DNA from: Microbacterium sp. lyk4-40-TSB-66
GTDB taxonomy: Bacteria; Actinomycetota; Actinomycetes; Actinomycetales; Microbacteriaceae
NCBI RefSeq assembly: GCF_030209475.1
Contig: NZ_JARVRW010000003.1
Span: 434,001-498,000 of the forward strand
Direction of reading: 5' to 3'
Length of the DNA: 64,000 nt
In this document: in pieces, positions 33,261 to 41,220 of the stretch
Position numbering within the stretch: position 1 is the stretch's first letter
Layout of the letters: every line of letters starts with the position of its first letter
The notes under the pieces: generated by a model
Told to the model about the DNA's origin: nothing
Seen by the model: the letters and a program-made list of their open reading frames with translations, nothing else
Database searches by the model: none
Translations under genes and position numbers: made by a program

Positions 33261-36242
33261 ATGAGATCACCGGTCACCCGCCCACCCCGAGCCGTGCGTT
33301 CGCGTCGTGTGTCGAAGGCGCTGACCGCGTCTGTCACCGGCGTGCTCGTCGCCTCGACGATGAGCATGGTCGCGCCCGCCGCGCACGCCGCCGACGTGCC
33401 GGCACCGACGGCGCACTACGACATGTCGCACTCCGGCACGTCGCTGCTCGACGTCTCGGGCAACGGTCGCAACGCCTCGCTCACCGGTTTCACCGACGCG
33501 TCGTTCGCCGACGCCGCCGGTGACTCCGTGCTGCGGTTCAAAGCCGACGGCTACGCCGCGCTTCCCAAGGGCCTGGTCACCGGAACCGACAACGACTTCA
33601 CCGTCGAGTACACGGTCGCGGCACAGTCCGCGGCGAACCACTTCGGGTGGGTCATCGGCGACGGCGTCGGGCCGTGGAACACCACGCAGCTCGGCAACCA
33701 CATCTTCCTCAGCCCGCGCTCGGCGCAGGGCGGCTACACCGACCAGGTGCTCGCGGCGATCCGCGTCAAGAGCGGCACGAGCAACGGCGAGACGCGCATG
33801 CCCGCGGGCGGCGGGCTCAACCCCGGCTTCACCACCCTCACGATGGTGGGCGCGGGCAACACCCTGACCCTCTACCGCGACGGCAGCGTCATCTCGACCC
33901 TGACGCACGCGAACTCGCTGAGCTCGATCATCCCCTCGGGCAACGTGCTCGGCTACCTGGGTCGCTCGCTCTACCAGGGCGACTCGCTGCTGCGTGCCGA
34001 CGTCACCGACGTCAAGTTCTGGGACGCGGCGCTCACCTCCGACCAGGTCGGGTCGAGCATGCCGACCGCGTCGCAGAAGTCGTCGACCACCTCGGCGCTG
34101 CTGCGCGGCGACGTCGCGGCCACCATGCTGCGCTCCAACACCTCGCTCGACAGCGTCTCGAGCAACCTCAACCTCGCCTCGTCCGTCAATGGCGTCGCAC
34201 TGACCTGGGCGTCGTCCAACCCGGCCGTCGTGTCGACCACCGGTGTCGTCTCGCGCTCGATCACGGCGAACACCCCCGTGACCCTCACGGCGACGAGCTC
34301 GCTCGGCGTCCTGACGTTCGACGTCACCGTGATCGCCCCCGACGTCGCAACCGACCTGAATGCCATCTCCCTGGCATCCCGCACGACCGAGAACCTGCCA
34401 CTGGCGACCAAGGGCGCCGTCAACGGCGCCGCGATCAGCTGGACCTCGTCGAACCCCGCGCTGGTCACCTCGACCTCGGCCGCGTACGTCGCTCCGGCCG
34501 TGGGTGCCGCCGACCCGTATCGCGGCGGCGGTCTCGTCGCACGTCCCGCCTACGGCGCGGGAGACGCGAAGGTCACGCTGACGGCGACGGCCACCCTCAA
34601 CGGTCAGTCGGCCCAGAAGACGTTCGACGTCACCGTCGCCGAGAAGGGTCGCTGGGCTCCGGATGCCGGATACGCCGCGGCGTACTTCAAGTCCGACGGC
34701 GACGAGAAGATCTACCAGGCGGCGACGTCGGGCAACGACTTCTTCTCGTTCTCGCCGGTGAACTCGGGCCAGCCCGTCATCACGTCGACGACCGACACGA
34801 AGGGTCTGCGCGACCCGTACATCCTGCGGTCCAAGGACGGCGACAAGTACTACATGGTCGCCACCGACCTGTGCATCAGCTGCGGCACGGGCTGGGGTCC
34901 GGCGCAGTCGAACGGTTCGCTGAAGATCGAGGTCTGGGAATCGACCGACCTGGTGAAGTGGGACCGCACGAACGGAGCCAACGAGGGCATCACGGTCAAC
35001 CAGCCCGAGGCGGGCATGACCTGGGCGCCCGAGGCGTACTGGGACGACGCGCTGCAGTCGTACGTCGTGCACTTCTCGTCGCGTCTGTACAACAGCGCGG
35101 CCAAGACGAACACCGATAACCTGCACGCCCGGGTGTTCTACGTGCTCACGCGCGACTTCAAGACGTTCACCTACCCGCCCACCGAGTGGCAGAACACCGG
35201 CTTCGCCCGCATCGACTCGACCGTGCAGAAGATCGGCGACTACTACTACCGCTTCACCAAGAACGAGGAGGGCGGCGCAGCCGACGGCCTCGAGGCGGGC
35301 AAGGACATCTTCCTCGAGCGGTCGAAGGTGCTGACCGCGCCGACGACGCGCTCGAACTGGAACGCCGACCCCGAGAAGACGTGGCAGCTCACCGACACCT
35401 ACATGACCCGTCTCGAGACGAACGAGGTCGGCGAGGGTCCGCAGATCGTCAAGCTCAACGAGGGCGACCCGAACAACGCCGGGGGCGACGGATACGCCTT
35501 CCTCGTCGACAACTTCGGGGCGGGCGGCTACCGCGCGTTCGTCACCACCGGTGGCGCCATCGCGAGCAGCTCGCAGAACGACCGTCTGTCGCGTCGCGCC
35601 GACTGGAACGTCCGACCGGTCGGCGGCCTGCCCGCCAGCCCGCGTCACGGTTCGTTCGTGAGCGTGAACCAGTCGGTCCTCACCGCGATGCGCGAGTGGA
35701 CGTCGGTCAAGGCGGTCGCCTCGACCACCACCCTCACGCGTGAGGGGCGGACGGCCACGGCCGTCGTCGCCGCCGCCGACCGGGGCGACGTCGCGGGCAC
35801 CGTGACCTTCACGGGCGAAGGCTGGACGCAGACGGTGAAGCTCAGCCAGCGCTCCGCCTCCGTCGAGGTGCCGGCCACGGTGCGATCGGTGACCGCGCGG
35901 TACGACGGATACACCGACGGCCGGGTCACCGCGTCGTCGTCCGACCCGCTGTCGCTGGGGCTCGACCTGTCCGCCGCCGTCGCCAACCGCTGCATCGCCG
36001 GAAAGGTGACGCAGGTGGTCACGGTGACCAACGCCGACTCCGTCGCGGCCGACGTCACGGTCGCCGGCGCCTTCGGCAGCAAGAAGATGACCGTCGCCGC
36101 GGGCAAGACCGCATCGGCGACGTTCTCGACCCGCGCGACGTCGGTCGAGGCCGGCACGATGTCGATCGACGCAGTCACCAGCGGTACCAAGAACGACGCT
36201 ACGACGTTCACCGTGCCGGCCCCCCGGGGCAGCTGCGGCTGA
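33261..36242 (+). CDS. Secreted GH43 glycosidase with LamG, Ig-like and two-Cys C-terminal module
   Basis: This 993-residue exported protein has a basic N-terminus and signal peptide (1-43, ending AAHAA). LamG (about 50-255), two Ig-like domains of the type linking GH43 enzymes (about 265-465) and one GH43 propeller (about 470-810) follow. Asp518 in GLRDPYI is the likely general base and Glu725 in VGEGPQI the acid. A further beta domain (about 815-905) and the conserved RCIAGK...SCG module (910-993) end the protein. ATG 33261 was chosen for the AGAGAAAGG site and the signal sequence. It probably releases L-arabinose from arabinan or arabinoxylan side chains; the substrate is inferred from the locus. 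Confidence 0.9.
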   Translation: MRSPVTRPPRAVRSRRVSKALTASVTGVLVASTMSMVAPAAHAADVPAPTAHYDMSHSGTSLLDVSGNGRNASLTGFTDASFADAAGDSVLRFKADGYAALPKGLVTGTDNDFTVEYTVAAQSAANHFGWVIGDGVGPWNTTQLGNHIFLSPRSAQGGYTDQVLAAIRVKSGTSNGETRMPAGGGLNPGFTTLTMVGAGNTLTLYRDGSVISTLTHANSLSSIIPSGNVLGYLGRSLYQGDSLLRADVTDVKFWDAALTSDQVGSSMPTASQKSSTTSALLRGDVAATMLRSNTSLDSVSSNLNLASSVNGVALTWASSNPAVVSTTGVVSRSITANTPVTLTATSSLGVLTFDVTVIAPDVATDLNAISLASRTTENLPLATKGAVNGAAISWTSSNPALVTSTSAAYVAPAVGAADPYRGGGLVARPAYGAGDAKVTLTATATLNGQSAQKTFDVTVAEKGRWAPDAGYAAAYFKSDGDEKIYQAATSGNDFFSFSPVNSGQPVITSTTDTKGLRDPYILRSKDGDKYYMVATDLCISCGTGWGPAQSNGSLKIEVWESTDLVKWDRTNGANEGITVNQPEAGMTWAPEAYWDDALQSYVVHFSSRLYNSAAKTNTDNLHARVFYVLTRDFKTFTYPPTEWQNTGFARIDSTVQKIGDYYYRFTKNEEGGAADGLEAGKDIFLERSKVLTAPTTRSNWNADPEKTWQLTDTYMTRLETNEVGEGPQIVKLNEGDPNNAGGDGYAFLVDNFGAGGYRAFVTTGGAIASSSQNDRLSRRADWNVRPVGGLPASPRHGSFVSVNQSVLTAMREWTSVKAVASTTTLTREGRTATAVVAAADRGDVAGTVTFTGEGWTQTVKLSQRSASVEVPATVRSVTARYDGYTDGRVTASSSDPLSLGLDLSAAVANRCIAGKVTQVVTVTNADSVAADVTVAGAFGSKKMTVAAGKTASATFSTRATSVEAGTMSIDAVTSGTKNDATTFTVPAPRGSCG

Positions 36243-36257
36243 TCCCACGTCACCGGT

Positions 36258-36284
36258 GGGCGGCCCGACTCGTTCGGGTCGCCC
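36258..36284 (+). terminator. Terminator-like hairpin after the GH43 gene
   Basis: Eleven-base arms (GGGCGGCCCGA at 36258-36268; TCGGGTCGCCC at 36274-36284) pair with one G-T wobble around a five-base loop, 15 bases after the stop. Confidence 0.65.
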
Positions 36285-36428
36285 GCCGGCGCGTGCGTTG
36301 TCCCGAAAGCCCCTGGGGTCGGGCGCCACCGCTCGTGAGGGCAGTGGTGCCGCGGCCCACGCGCGCTTCGCCGCGCACCCCACGATCCCGATTCCCCGTC
36401 CGCTGACGAAACTCTTGTCATCGGATGG

Positions 36429-36442
36429 TGTTCTCGCTAACA
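36429..36442 (+). promoter_or_regulatory. Arabinose-regulon operator before the WxL/DUF916 cluster
   Basis: TGTTCTCGCTAACA has perfect TGTT/AACA ends and is one of the best matches to the regulon consensus. It lies 112 bases upstream of the WxL-like gene; the leader also contains GAAGAAACGGAG as ribosome site. Confidence 0.7.
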
Positions 36443-36554
36443 TTCATGATGTCGCGGGGCGGGGATGACCCGGATCCTTCCCGCAACGACCGGAGCGTCC
36501 GGTGAGCTTGCTAGTCGTTCGACGTCGGTGTCGAGCGAAGAAACGGAGTACACA

Positions 36555-37193
36555 ATGAAGTTTTCCAAGGGTGCCGCGGCTCGTATCGCCGTGGCTGCTG
36601 CCGGTGGTCTGGTGCTCGTGGGCACGGCTGGTGCCGCGTTCGCCGCCGAGGTCGACGACTCGGACGTCAACGTCAACGTGCAGATCGCGCCCGTCGTGGG
36701 CCCGGGCAGCCTGAGCCTGACGGTCGCCGGCACGTCGGCCACCCTGACGGAGTCGGCATCCGGTGACGCCGACGTGCGTCAGTTCGACGGCGCGCTGCCC
36801 ACCGTGACCGTCACCGACACCCGCGACGTCGACGACATCCCCGCGAACCACGCCTGGTACGTGGTCGGGCAGGCCTCGGCCTTCACCAGCCCCGGCGGCG
36901 CCACCATCTCCCCCGATCACCTGGGCTGGACCCCCCGCGTCGTCGACGGCGGCGACACCGGCCTCGTGGCCGAGGGTGAGCCCGTCGGCACGTCGGAGGA
37001 CACCGGCGCCGACGCCGTCGGCCTCGTAGACCAGGAGCTGCTGTACCTCACGGTCGACTCGACCGACGTCCGCGCCGATGGCGAGTCGTCGTGGACCGCG
37101 GACGCCGCGCTGGTGTTGAAGACCGGCTCCGACGTCACGCCCGGCGCTTACTCCTCCACGCTGACGCTGTCGCTGTTCGAGGACGTGTACTGA
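36555..37193 (+). CDS. Secreted WxL-like surface protein
   Basis: This 212-residue exported protein has a clear signal peptide (1-30, AFA-A). The mature part is acidic and beta-rich. It opens with DSDVNVNVQIAPVVGPGSLSL and then has TVTVTDTRDV, NHAWYVVGQASAF and a final PGAYSSTLTLSLFEDVY. The W-x-V-x-G-Q-x-S-x-F pattern and the YSSTLTLSL end resemble the WxL domain that attaches to peptidoglycan in Firmicutes, though the strict Trp-x-Leu triplets are not present. The following DUF916 gene, the usual WxL partner, supports this reading. The name is an analogy, not a proven domain match. Confidence 0.65.
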   Translation: MKFSKGAAARIAVAAAGGLVLVGTAGAAFAAEVDDSDVNVNVQIAPVVGPGSLSLTVAGTSATLTESASGDADVRQFDGALPTVTVTDTRDVDDIPANHAWYVVGQASAFTSPGGATISPDHLGWTPRVVDGGDTGLVAEGEPVGTSEDTGADAVGLVDQELLYLTVDSTDVRADGESSWTADAALVLKTGSDVTPGAYSSTLTLSLFEDVY

Positions 37194-37221
37194 GTCGCCT
37201 CGGCGTAAGCTCGACTGACCC

Positions 37222-37254
37222 GTGGGCCGAGTCCTCGATGAGGGCTCGGCCCAC
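37222..37254 (+). terminator. Hairpin between the WxL-like and DUF916 genes
   Basis: Perfect 10-base arms (GTGGGCCGAG at 37222-37231; CTCGGCCCAC at 37245-37254) around a 13-base loop. It may partly end transcription, giving more WxL-like protein than DUF916 protein, or protect the upstream message. Confidence 0.55.
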
Positions 37255-37314
37255 CTCTGTACGCGCGACGACGACGTCGCGATAGACGAAGATCCGGGAT
37301 GGTGACGTAGCGAC

Positions 37315-38436
37315 ATGTTCGTGATCCGTACATTTCTCACGCGCATGGCCGTCGCTCTGGTGGCGGTCACCGCGGCGGTGTCCTTCGGGGCGACCGCGGC
37401 GTCCGCGGCATCCCCCGACGACATCACATGGTCCGTCACTCCGGCCGACGCGTCCGGCGCCGACAATCGCGGCGTCATCGAGCAGGAGATCGACCCCGGG
37501 GCATCGCGCGCGGACTTCCTCGCCGTCCGCAACCTCAGCCGCACGGAGGTGACGTTCGCCCTTTCCGCTGCGGACGGGTACTACACCGACAAGGGGCGGT
37601 TCAACATGCTGCCCTCCGATAAGGAGTCGGTCGACGCGGGTCTGTGGATCGACCTGCCCGACTCGGTCACGGTCGGCCCGAACGGCACCGTCGTCGTGCC
37701 CTTCACCACCACGGTGCCGGAGGGTGCCATTCCGGGTGACCACGCGGCGGGCATCGCCGCATCCGTCTCCTCCACCGGTACCGACGCCGGCGGCTCCCAG
37801 GTCGGCGTCGAGAGCCGCGTCGGTTTCCGCGTGATGACGCGCGTCACCGGCGACATCGTCCCCTCGTACTCCGTGTCGGGAGTCGAGTCGGGGTACGACC
37901 TGTCGTGGAACCCGTTCCGCCCGGGCTCCGCGAACACGTCGTTCACGGTGGAGAACACCGGCAACGCCAGCCTGCTCGTCACCGGGGTGACGACGATCGG
38001 CACCGGGTCCGCGGCCTTCCCCGCCGAGGGTGCACCACGACAGGAGCTCCTGCCGGGGGAGTCGCGTTCGTTCACCGCCGAGGTCGCCGACGTGTGGCCC
38101 ACGTTCTTCGTGCCGGGATCCATCGACCTGGCGCCGACGGCGACCGATCTGGGCGGCGGTGCCGTCGAGGTCGCACCCCAGTCGGCGGATGCGTCTCTCT
38201 GGGCGCTCCCCGTGCCGCAACTGCTCGTCCTGCTCGGGATCCTGCTCATCATCGCGGCCCTGTTCTGGCGCCGTCGCCGCTTCTCCGCCGCCCTCGACCG
38301 CGCGCGCGAAGAAGGGCGTCTCGCGGCGAACGGCCCCGCCGATGTCGCACTCGCCGACGTCTCGCCCGCGGCGACCGGCGCGGGTCCCGTCCGCGCTGAG
38401 GCCGCGGATGCGCCCCCGGCCGAGGGGCGCCGGTGA
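37315..38436 (+). CDS. DUF916 (WxL-interacting protein) family membrane-anchored surface protein
   Basis: This 373-residue protein has a signal peptide (1-31), two beta-sandwich regions and a C-terminal membrane helix (about 300-320) followed by RRRRF and a 50-residue Ala-rich cytoplasmic tail. The first region matches the DUF916 pattern: IDPGASRADFLAVRNLS, GYYTDKGRFNMLP and VPFTTTVPEGAIPGDHAAGI. The second carries SYSVSGVESGYDLSW. In Firmicutes such proteins bind WxL proteins and peptidoglycan in Csc surface complexes (established knowledge). Here it follows a WxL-like gene and its stop overlaps a small LAxTG gene, the same gene set. Actinobacterial members are little studied. Confidence 0.75.
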   Translation: MFVIRTFLTRMAVALVAVTAAVSFGATAASAASPDDITWSVTPADASGADNRGVIEQEIDPGASRADFLAVRNLSRTEVTFALSAADGYYTDKGRFNMLPSDKESVDAGLWIDLPDSVTVGPNGTVVVPFTTTVPEGAIPGDHAAGIAASVSSTGTDAGGSQVGVESRVGFRVMTRVTGDIVPSYSVSGVESGYDLSWNPFRPGSANTSFTVENTGNASLLVTGVTTIGTGSAAFPAEGAPRQELLPGESRSFTAEVADVWPTFFVPGSIDLAPTATDLGGGAVEVAPQSADASLWALPVPQLLVLLGILLIIAALFWRRRRFSAALDRAREEGRLAANGPADVALADVSPAATGAGPVRAEAADAPPAEGRR

Positions 38437-38675
38437 CCCTCGCCGCGACGGCGCCGCAACGAGACGACATCGTCTCGATCCACGTCGACATCGTGCCTCT
38501 GCCGACGCACCTGCCCACAGCCCCCGCGGGTGCCGTGCCGTCGCCGTCCGGTGTGCCCGACCACGGATGGCTCGCGGCGACCGGCTTCGAGCCGGCCTGG
38601 CTGATGGCCGCCGGGGCCGTCGTCGTCGTGGCCGTCGGCGTGGCTCTGCTGCATCGTCGCCGCCGCCGCGCGTGA
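38433..38675 (+). CDS. Small LAxTG-type membrane protein (possible sortase E substrate)
   Basis: This 80-residue protein has a Pro/Ala-rich middle, then WLAATGFEP at about 46-54, a hydrophobic segment (AWLMAAGAVVVVAVGVALL) and the basic end HRRRRRA. This is the layout of a sortase signal, and LAxTG is the form used by class E sortases in actinobacteria (family knowledge). GTG 38433 overlaps the DUF916 stop by four bases. Oddly, no N-terminal signal peptide is visible, so export would have to rely on the C-terminal helix or on a different start. No sortase gene lies in the window. It corresponds to the small LPxTG protein of Firmicutes Csc clusters. Confidence 0.65.
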   Translation: MTLAATAPQRDDIVSIHVDIVPLPTHLPTAPAGAVPSPSGVPDHGWLAATGFEPAWLMAAGAVVVVAVGVALLHRRRRRA

Positions 38676-38870
38676 GAGCGCGGCCTCTTCGCGACGCGTG
38701 TCGCGGGGCGGCCGGGGCAGGGGGCGCAGACCCGTCGTGCGGCCGTGGGGCGTGCGGGCCCGGCGCATAATATGGAATGTTGTGATCAGGCCTTTCTTCG
38801 GCGTGGTCCGTGGCCTGCCGTGTGCGTCGGGATCGTCCGGTGCGCACCTCGCCCATGATGTTCGGATCGG

Positions 38871-39902
38871 ATGACCTCAATGCCCCAGTCCTCGAGTCGC
38901 GGGTGGCAGCGGCCCAGCATCTACGACGTCGCGCGTCGCGCCGGTGTGTCGCACATGACGGTGTCACGGGTGCTGAACGGTCATCCGAACATCCGCGAGA
39001 CGACGCGTGCGCGCGTCCTGCAGGCGATCGAGGAGATGAACTACACGCCGAGCTCGATCGCGCGGGCCCTCGCCACACGGAGAGCCCGTCGGATCGGCGT
39101 GCTCATCGACGGCCCCGTGCAGAACGGTCCGAACAGCACCCTCCGCGCCCTCGAGAAGGCCGCGCGAGAGGTCGGCTACGCCGTGAGCGCGTTCTCGATC
39201 GGCGATGACGACGCGTCGCAGATGGACTCCGGCGTGATGGAGCTCGTCACTCAGGGGGTCGACGCGCTGTGCGTCATCGCCCCGCGCGAGTCGTCGCTCG
39301 ATCTGCTGCGGCAGCAGACGACGGGACTCCCCACGATCGTCATCAAGGCCGAGGCGGATGCCGCGTGGCACACCGTCGGCGTCGATCAGCGTGAGGGCGC
39401 GCGACTGGCTGTGCGTCATCTCATCGGTCTCGGACACCGCCGCATCGCCCACCTGGCGGGTCCGATGGACTGGTTCGACGCCCGCGAGCGCATGGAGGGC
39501 TGGCGCGAGTGCCTCGCCGAGGCGGGTCTGCCGGAGGGACCGATCATCATCGGCGACTGGACGTCGGATTTCGGCTTCGAGTTCGGGAAGTCCTTCGACC
39601 TCGCCGACACCTCCGCCGTGTTCGCGGCGAACGACCAGATCGCGCTGGGCGTCATCCACGGGCTGCACGGTCGCGGCATCCGGGTCCCGGAAGACGTGAA
39701 CGTGGTCGGGTTCGACGATCTGTCCGACGCGCGACACTTCCTCCCCCCGCTCACCACGGTCCGCCAGAACTTCGCCGAACTCGGCGAGTTGGCGCTGCAG
39801 CAGCTCATCGCCGCCATCGAGGGCGACACCGATCCGAGCCACGACACGATCCAGCCGAAGCTCATCGTGCGCGAGTCGACGACGGCCGTCGTACCCGGCT
39901 GA
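38871..39902 (+). CDS. LacI-family regulator of the arabinose locus (AraR-like)
   Basis: This 343-residue regulator has a helix-turn-helix at about residues 16-62 (SIYDVARRAGVSHMTVSRVL) and a periplasmic-binding-protein-like sensor with GFDDLSDARHFLPPLTTVRQ near the end. It stands directly upstream of the arabinose importer and araDBA. The 14-bp palindrome TGTTNNCGNNNACA, of a size typical for LacI proteins, occurs at eight places in this locus but not clearly before this gene. The effector is probably L-arabinose or an arabino-oligosaccharide. ATG 38871 was taken, with 38880 as an alternative; neither has a strong ribosome site. Confidence 0.85.
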   Translation: MTSMPQSSSRGWQRPSIYDVARRAGVSHMTVSRVLNGHPNIRETTRARVLQAIEEMNYTPSSIARALATRRARRIGVLIDGPVQNGPNSTLRALEKAAREVGYAVSAFSIGDDDASQMDSGVMELVTQGVDALCVIAPRESSLDLLRQQTTGLPTIVIKAEADAAWHTVGVDQREGARLAVRHLIGLGHRRIAHLAGPMDWFDARERMEGWRECLAEAGLPEGPIIIGDWTSDFGFEFGKSFDLADTSAVFAANDQIALGVIHGLHGRGIRVPEDVNVVGFDDLSDARHFLPPLTTVRQNFAELGELALQQLIAAIEGDTDPSHDTIQPKLIVRESTTAVVPG

Positions 39903-39925
39903 CGCCTCCCGATCGTCGCGCCCGA

Positions 39926-39943
39926 ACGGCCCGATCGGGCCGT
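39926..39943 (+). terminator. Palindrome after the AraR-like gene
   Basis: ACGGCCCGATCGGGCCGT is a perfect 18-base palindrome 23 bases after the regulator stop. It may be a weak terminator separating the regulator from the importer operon; no T-run follows. Confidence 0.45.
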
Positions 39944-40000
39944 GATCGAGTTGTGATCTGAAACCGGGAAATTCTCGTGAAAAAGTCTTGCGCTCTTGAA

Positions 40001-40014
40001 TGTTAGCGCGCACA
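40001..40014 (+). promoter_or_regulatory. Arabinose-regulon operator before the importer/araDBA operon
   Basis: TGTTAGCGCGCACA fits the regulon consensus and lies 86 bases before the binding-protein start. The preceding sequence is AT-richer than its surroundings (GAAAAAGTCTTG), as expected for a promoter. Confidence 0.65.
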
Positions 40015-40100
40015 CTGGTCAATACCAGGAGTGCCGCTCACAGCTGCACAGCATCCCCTCTCCAACCCGAATGCTGGAGAGATCTCAAGGAGGAGAACAA

Positions 40101-41108
40101 ATGTCGATTTCGAAGCGCATGCGCGGCGTCGTCGGATTCATCGGTGTGGGCGTCGTCGCCCTGGGCCTGGCCGGCTGTGCCGGTGGCGCCGACGCGGGCA
40201 GCGACGGCGGTGCCGCCGATGACGGCGTCACCACGGTCGGCTTCGTCGCCGTCGGCCCCGAGGGCGGATGGCGTAACGCCAACGAGCAGGCGATCAAGGA
40301 CGCGTTCACCGCGGATGCCGGCTTCGACCTGAAGTACGCCCCGGCGGCCAGCCCCAGCGACCAGAAGTCGCAGCTCGACGCCTTCGCGACCTTCGTCAAC
40401 GACGAGGTCGACGTCATCCTGCTCACGGCCACCGAGGCGTCGGGCTGGGAGTCCTCGCTCGAGCTCGCCAAGGAAGCGGAGATCCCGGTCGTGCTCCTCG
40501 ACCGCGGTGTCGACGCGTCCGACGACCTCTACGTCACGCGCATCGCCCCCGACAACAAGCAGGTCGCGGAGTCGGTCGGCTCGTGGGCCGTCTCGGCCTT
40601 CCCGTCGGGTGCGAAGTACTTCGTCCTCGAGGGCGTCCCCGGCCTGTCCGTCGTGAACGAGCGCAACGAGGGCTTCGACGCCGAGGTCGCCAGCGCTTCG
40701 GGCTTCACCAAGGTCGGCGCTCAGACCGCCAACTGGAAGACCGACGAGGGCAAGTCCGTCGTCGAGACCGTCCTGAAGGCCAACAATAACGACATCCAGT
40801 TCATCTTCGCCCAGAACGATGAAATGGGCATCGGCGCCGCTCAGGCCGTCTCCGCCGCGGGCCTGACCCCCGGCACCGACGTCAAGATCGCCACCATCGA
40901 CGGCACCAAGGGTGCGCTCGAGGCCCTGGCCGCCGGCCAGCTCAGCTTCGTCGCCCAGTACAACCCCTTCTTCGGTGACACCGCCGTCGACGCCGTGAAG
41001 TCGGCCATCGCCGGCGACACCGTCGAGAAGACGATCATCGTCGACAGCGCGACCTTCGACTCGCCCGAAGCCGCCGAGACGGCGCTGTCCGAGGGCCTGG
41101 GCTTCTAA
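40101..41108 (+). CDS. ABC transporter sugar-binding lipoprotein, YtfQ-like
   Basis: This 335-residue CUT2-type receptor has a lipobox LAGC near residue 25 and a ribose-binding-protein fold. Characteristic segments are VGFVAVGPEGGWRNANEQA, LLTATEASGWES, VVLLDRGVDASDDL and the late IATIDGTKGALEALAAGQL, close to E. coli YtfQ, which binds furanose sugars. ATG 40101 follows AAGGAGGAGA. Being first in an operon with araDBA, the ligand is probably L-arabinose, perhaps the furanose form. That is an inference from neighbours and the YtfQ resemblance. A stable hairpin follows the gene and may keep this receptor more abundant than the rest. Confidence 0.9.
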   Translation: MSISKRMRGVVGFIGVGVVALGLAGCAGGADAGSDGGAADDGVTTVGFVAVGPEGGWRNANEQAIKDAFTADAGFDLKYAPAASPSDQKSQLDAFATFVNDEVDVILLTATEASGWESSLELAKEAEIPVVLLDRGVDASDDLYVTRIAPDNKQVAESVGSWAVSAFPSGAKYFVLEGVPGLSVVNERNEGFDAEVASASGFTKVGAQTANWKTDEGKSVVETVLKANNNDIQFIFAQNDEMGIGAAQAVSAAGLTPGTDVKIATIDGTKGALEALAAGQLSFVAQYNPFFGDTAVDAVKSAIAGDTVEKTIIVDSATFDSPEAAETALSEGLGF

Positions 41109-41141
41109 GCCCCGTTCCACCCGCTCGACAGCACCACTTCA

Positions 41142-41177
41142 GGAGTGGGGGCGGCCTGCCCGGGCTGCCCCCACTCC
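41142..41177 (+). terminator. Intercistronic hairpin within the importer operon
   Basis: GGAGTGGGGGC (41142-41152) pairs with GCCCCCACTCC (41167-41177), with further inner pairs. It lies between the receptor and ATPase genes, without a T-run. It probably limits read-through or protects the receptor message. Confidence 0.6.
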
Positions 41178-41220
41178 GCATTCCCCACCCGCTCCGTACC
41201 AGCGAGGAAGTTCGTCAGCG

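Noticed and set aside
38761-38790. AATGTTGTGATC before the AraR-like gene as an autoregulatory operator
   Set aside because: It lacks the CG core and the right half-site of the regulon consensus.
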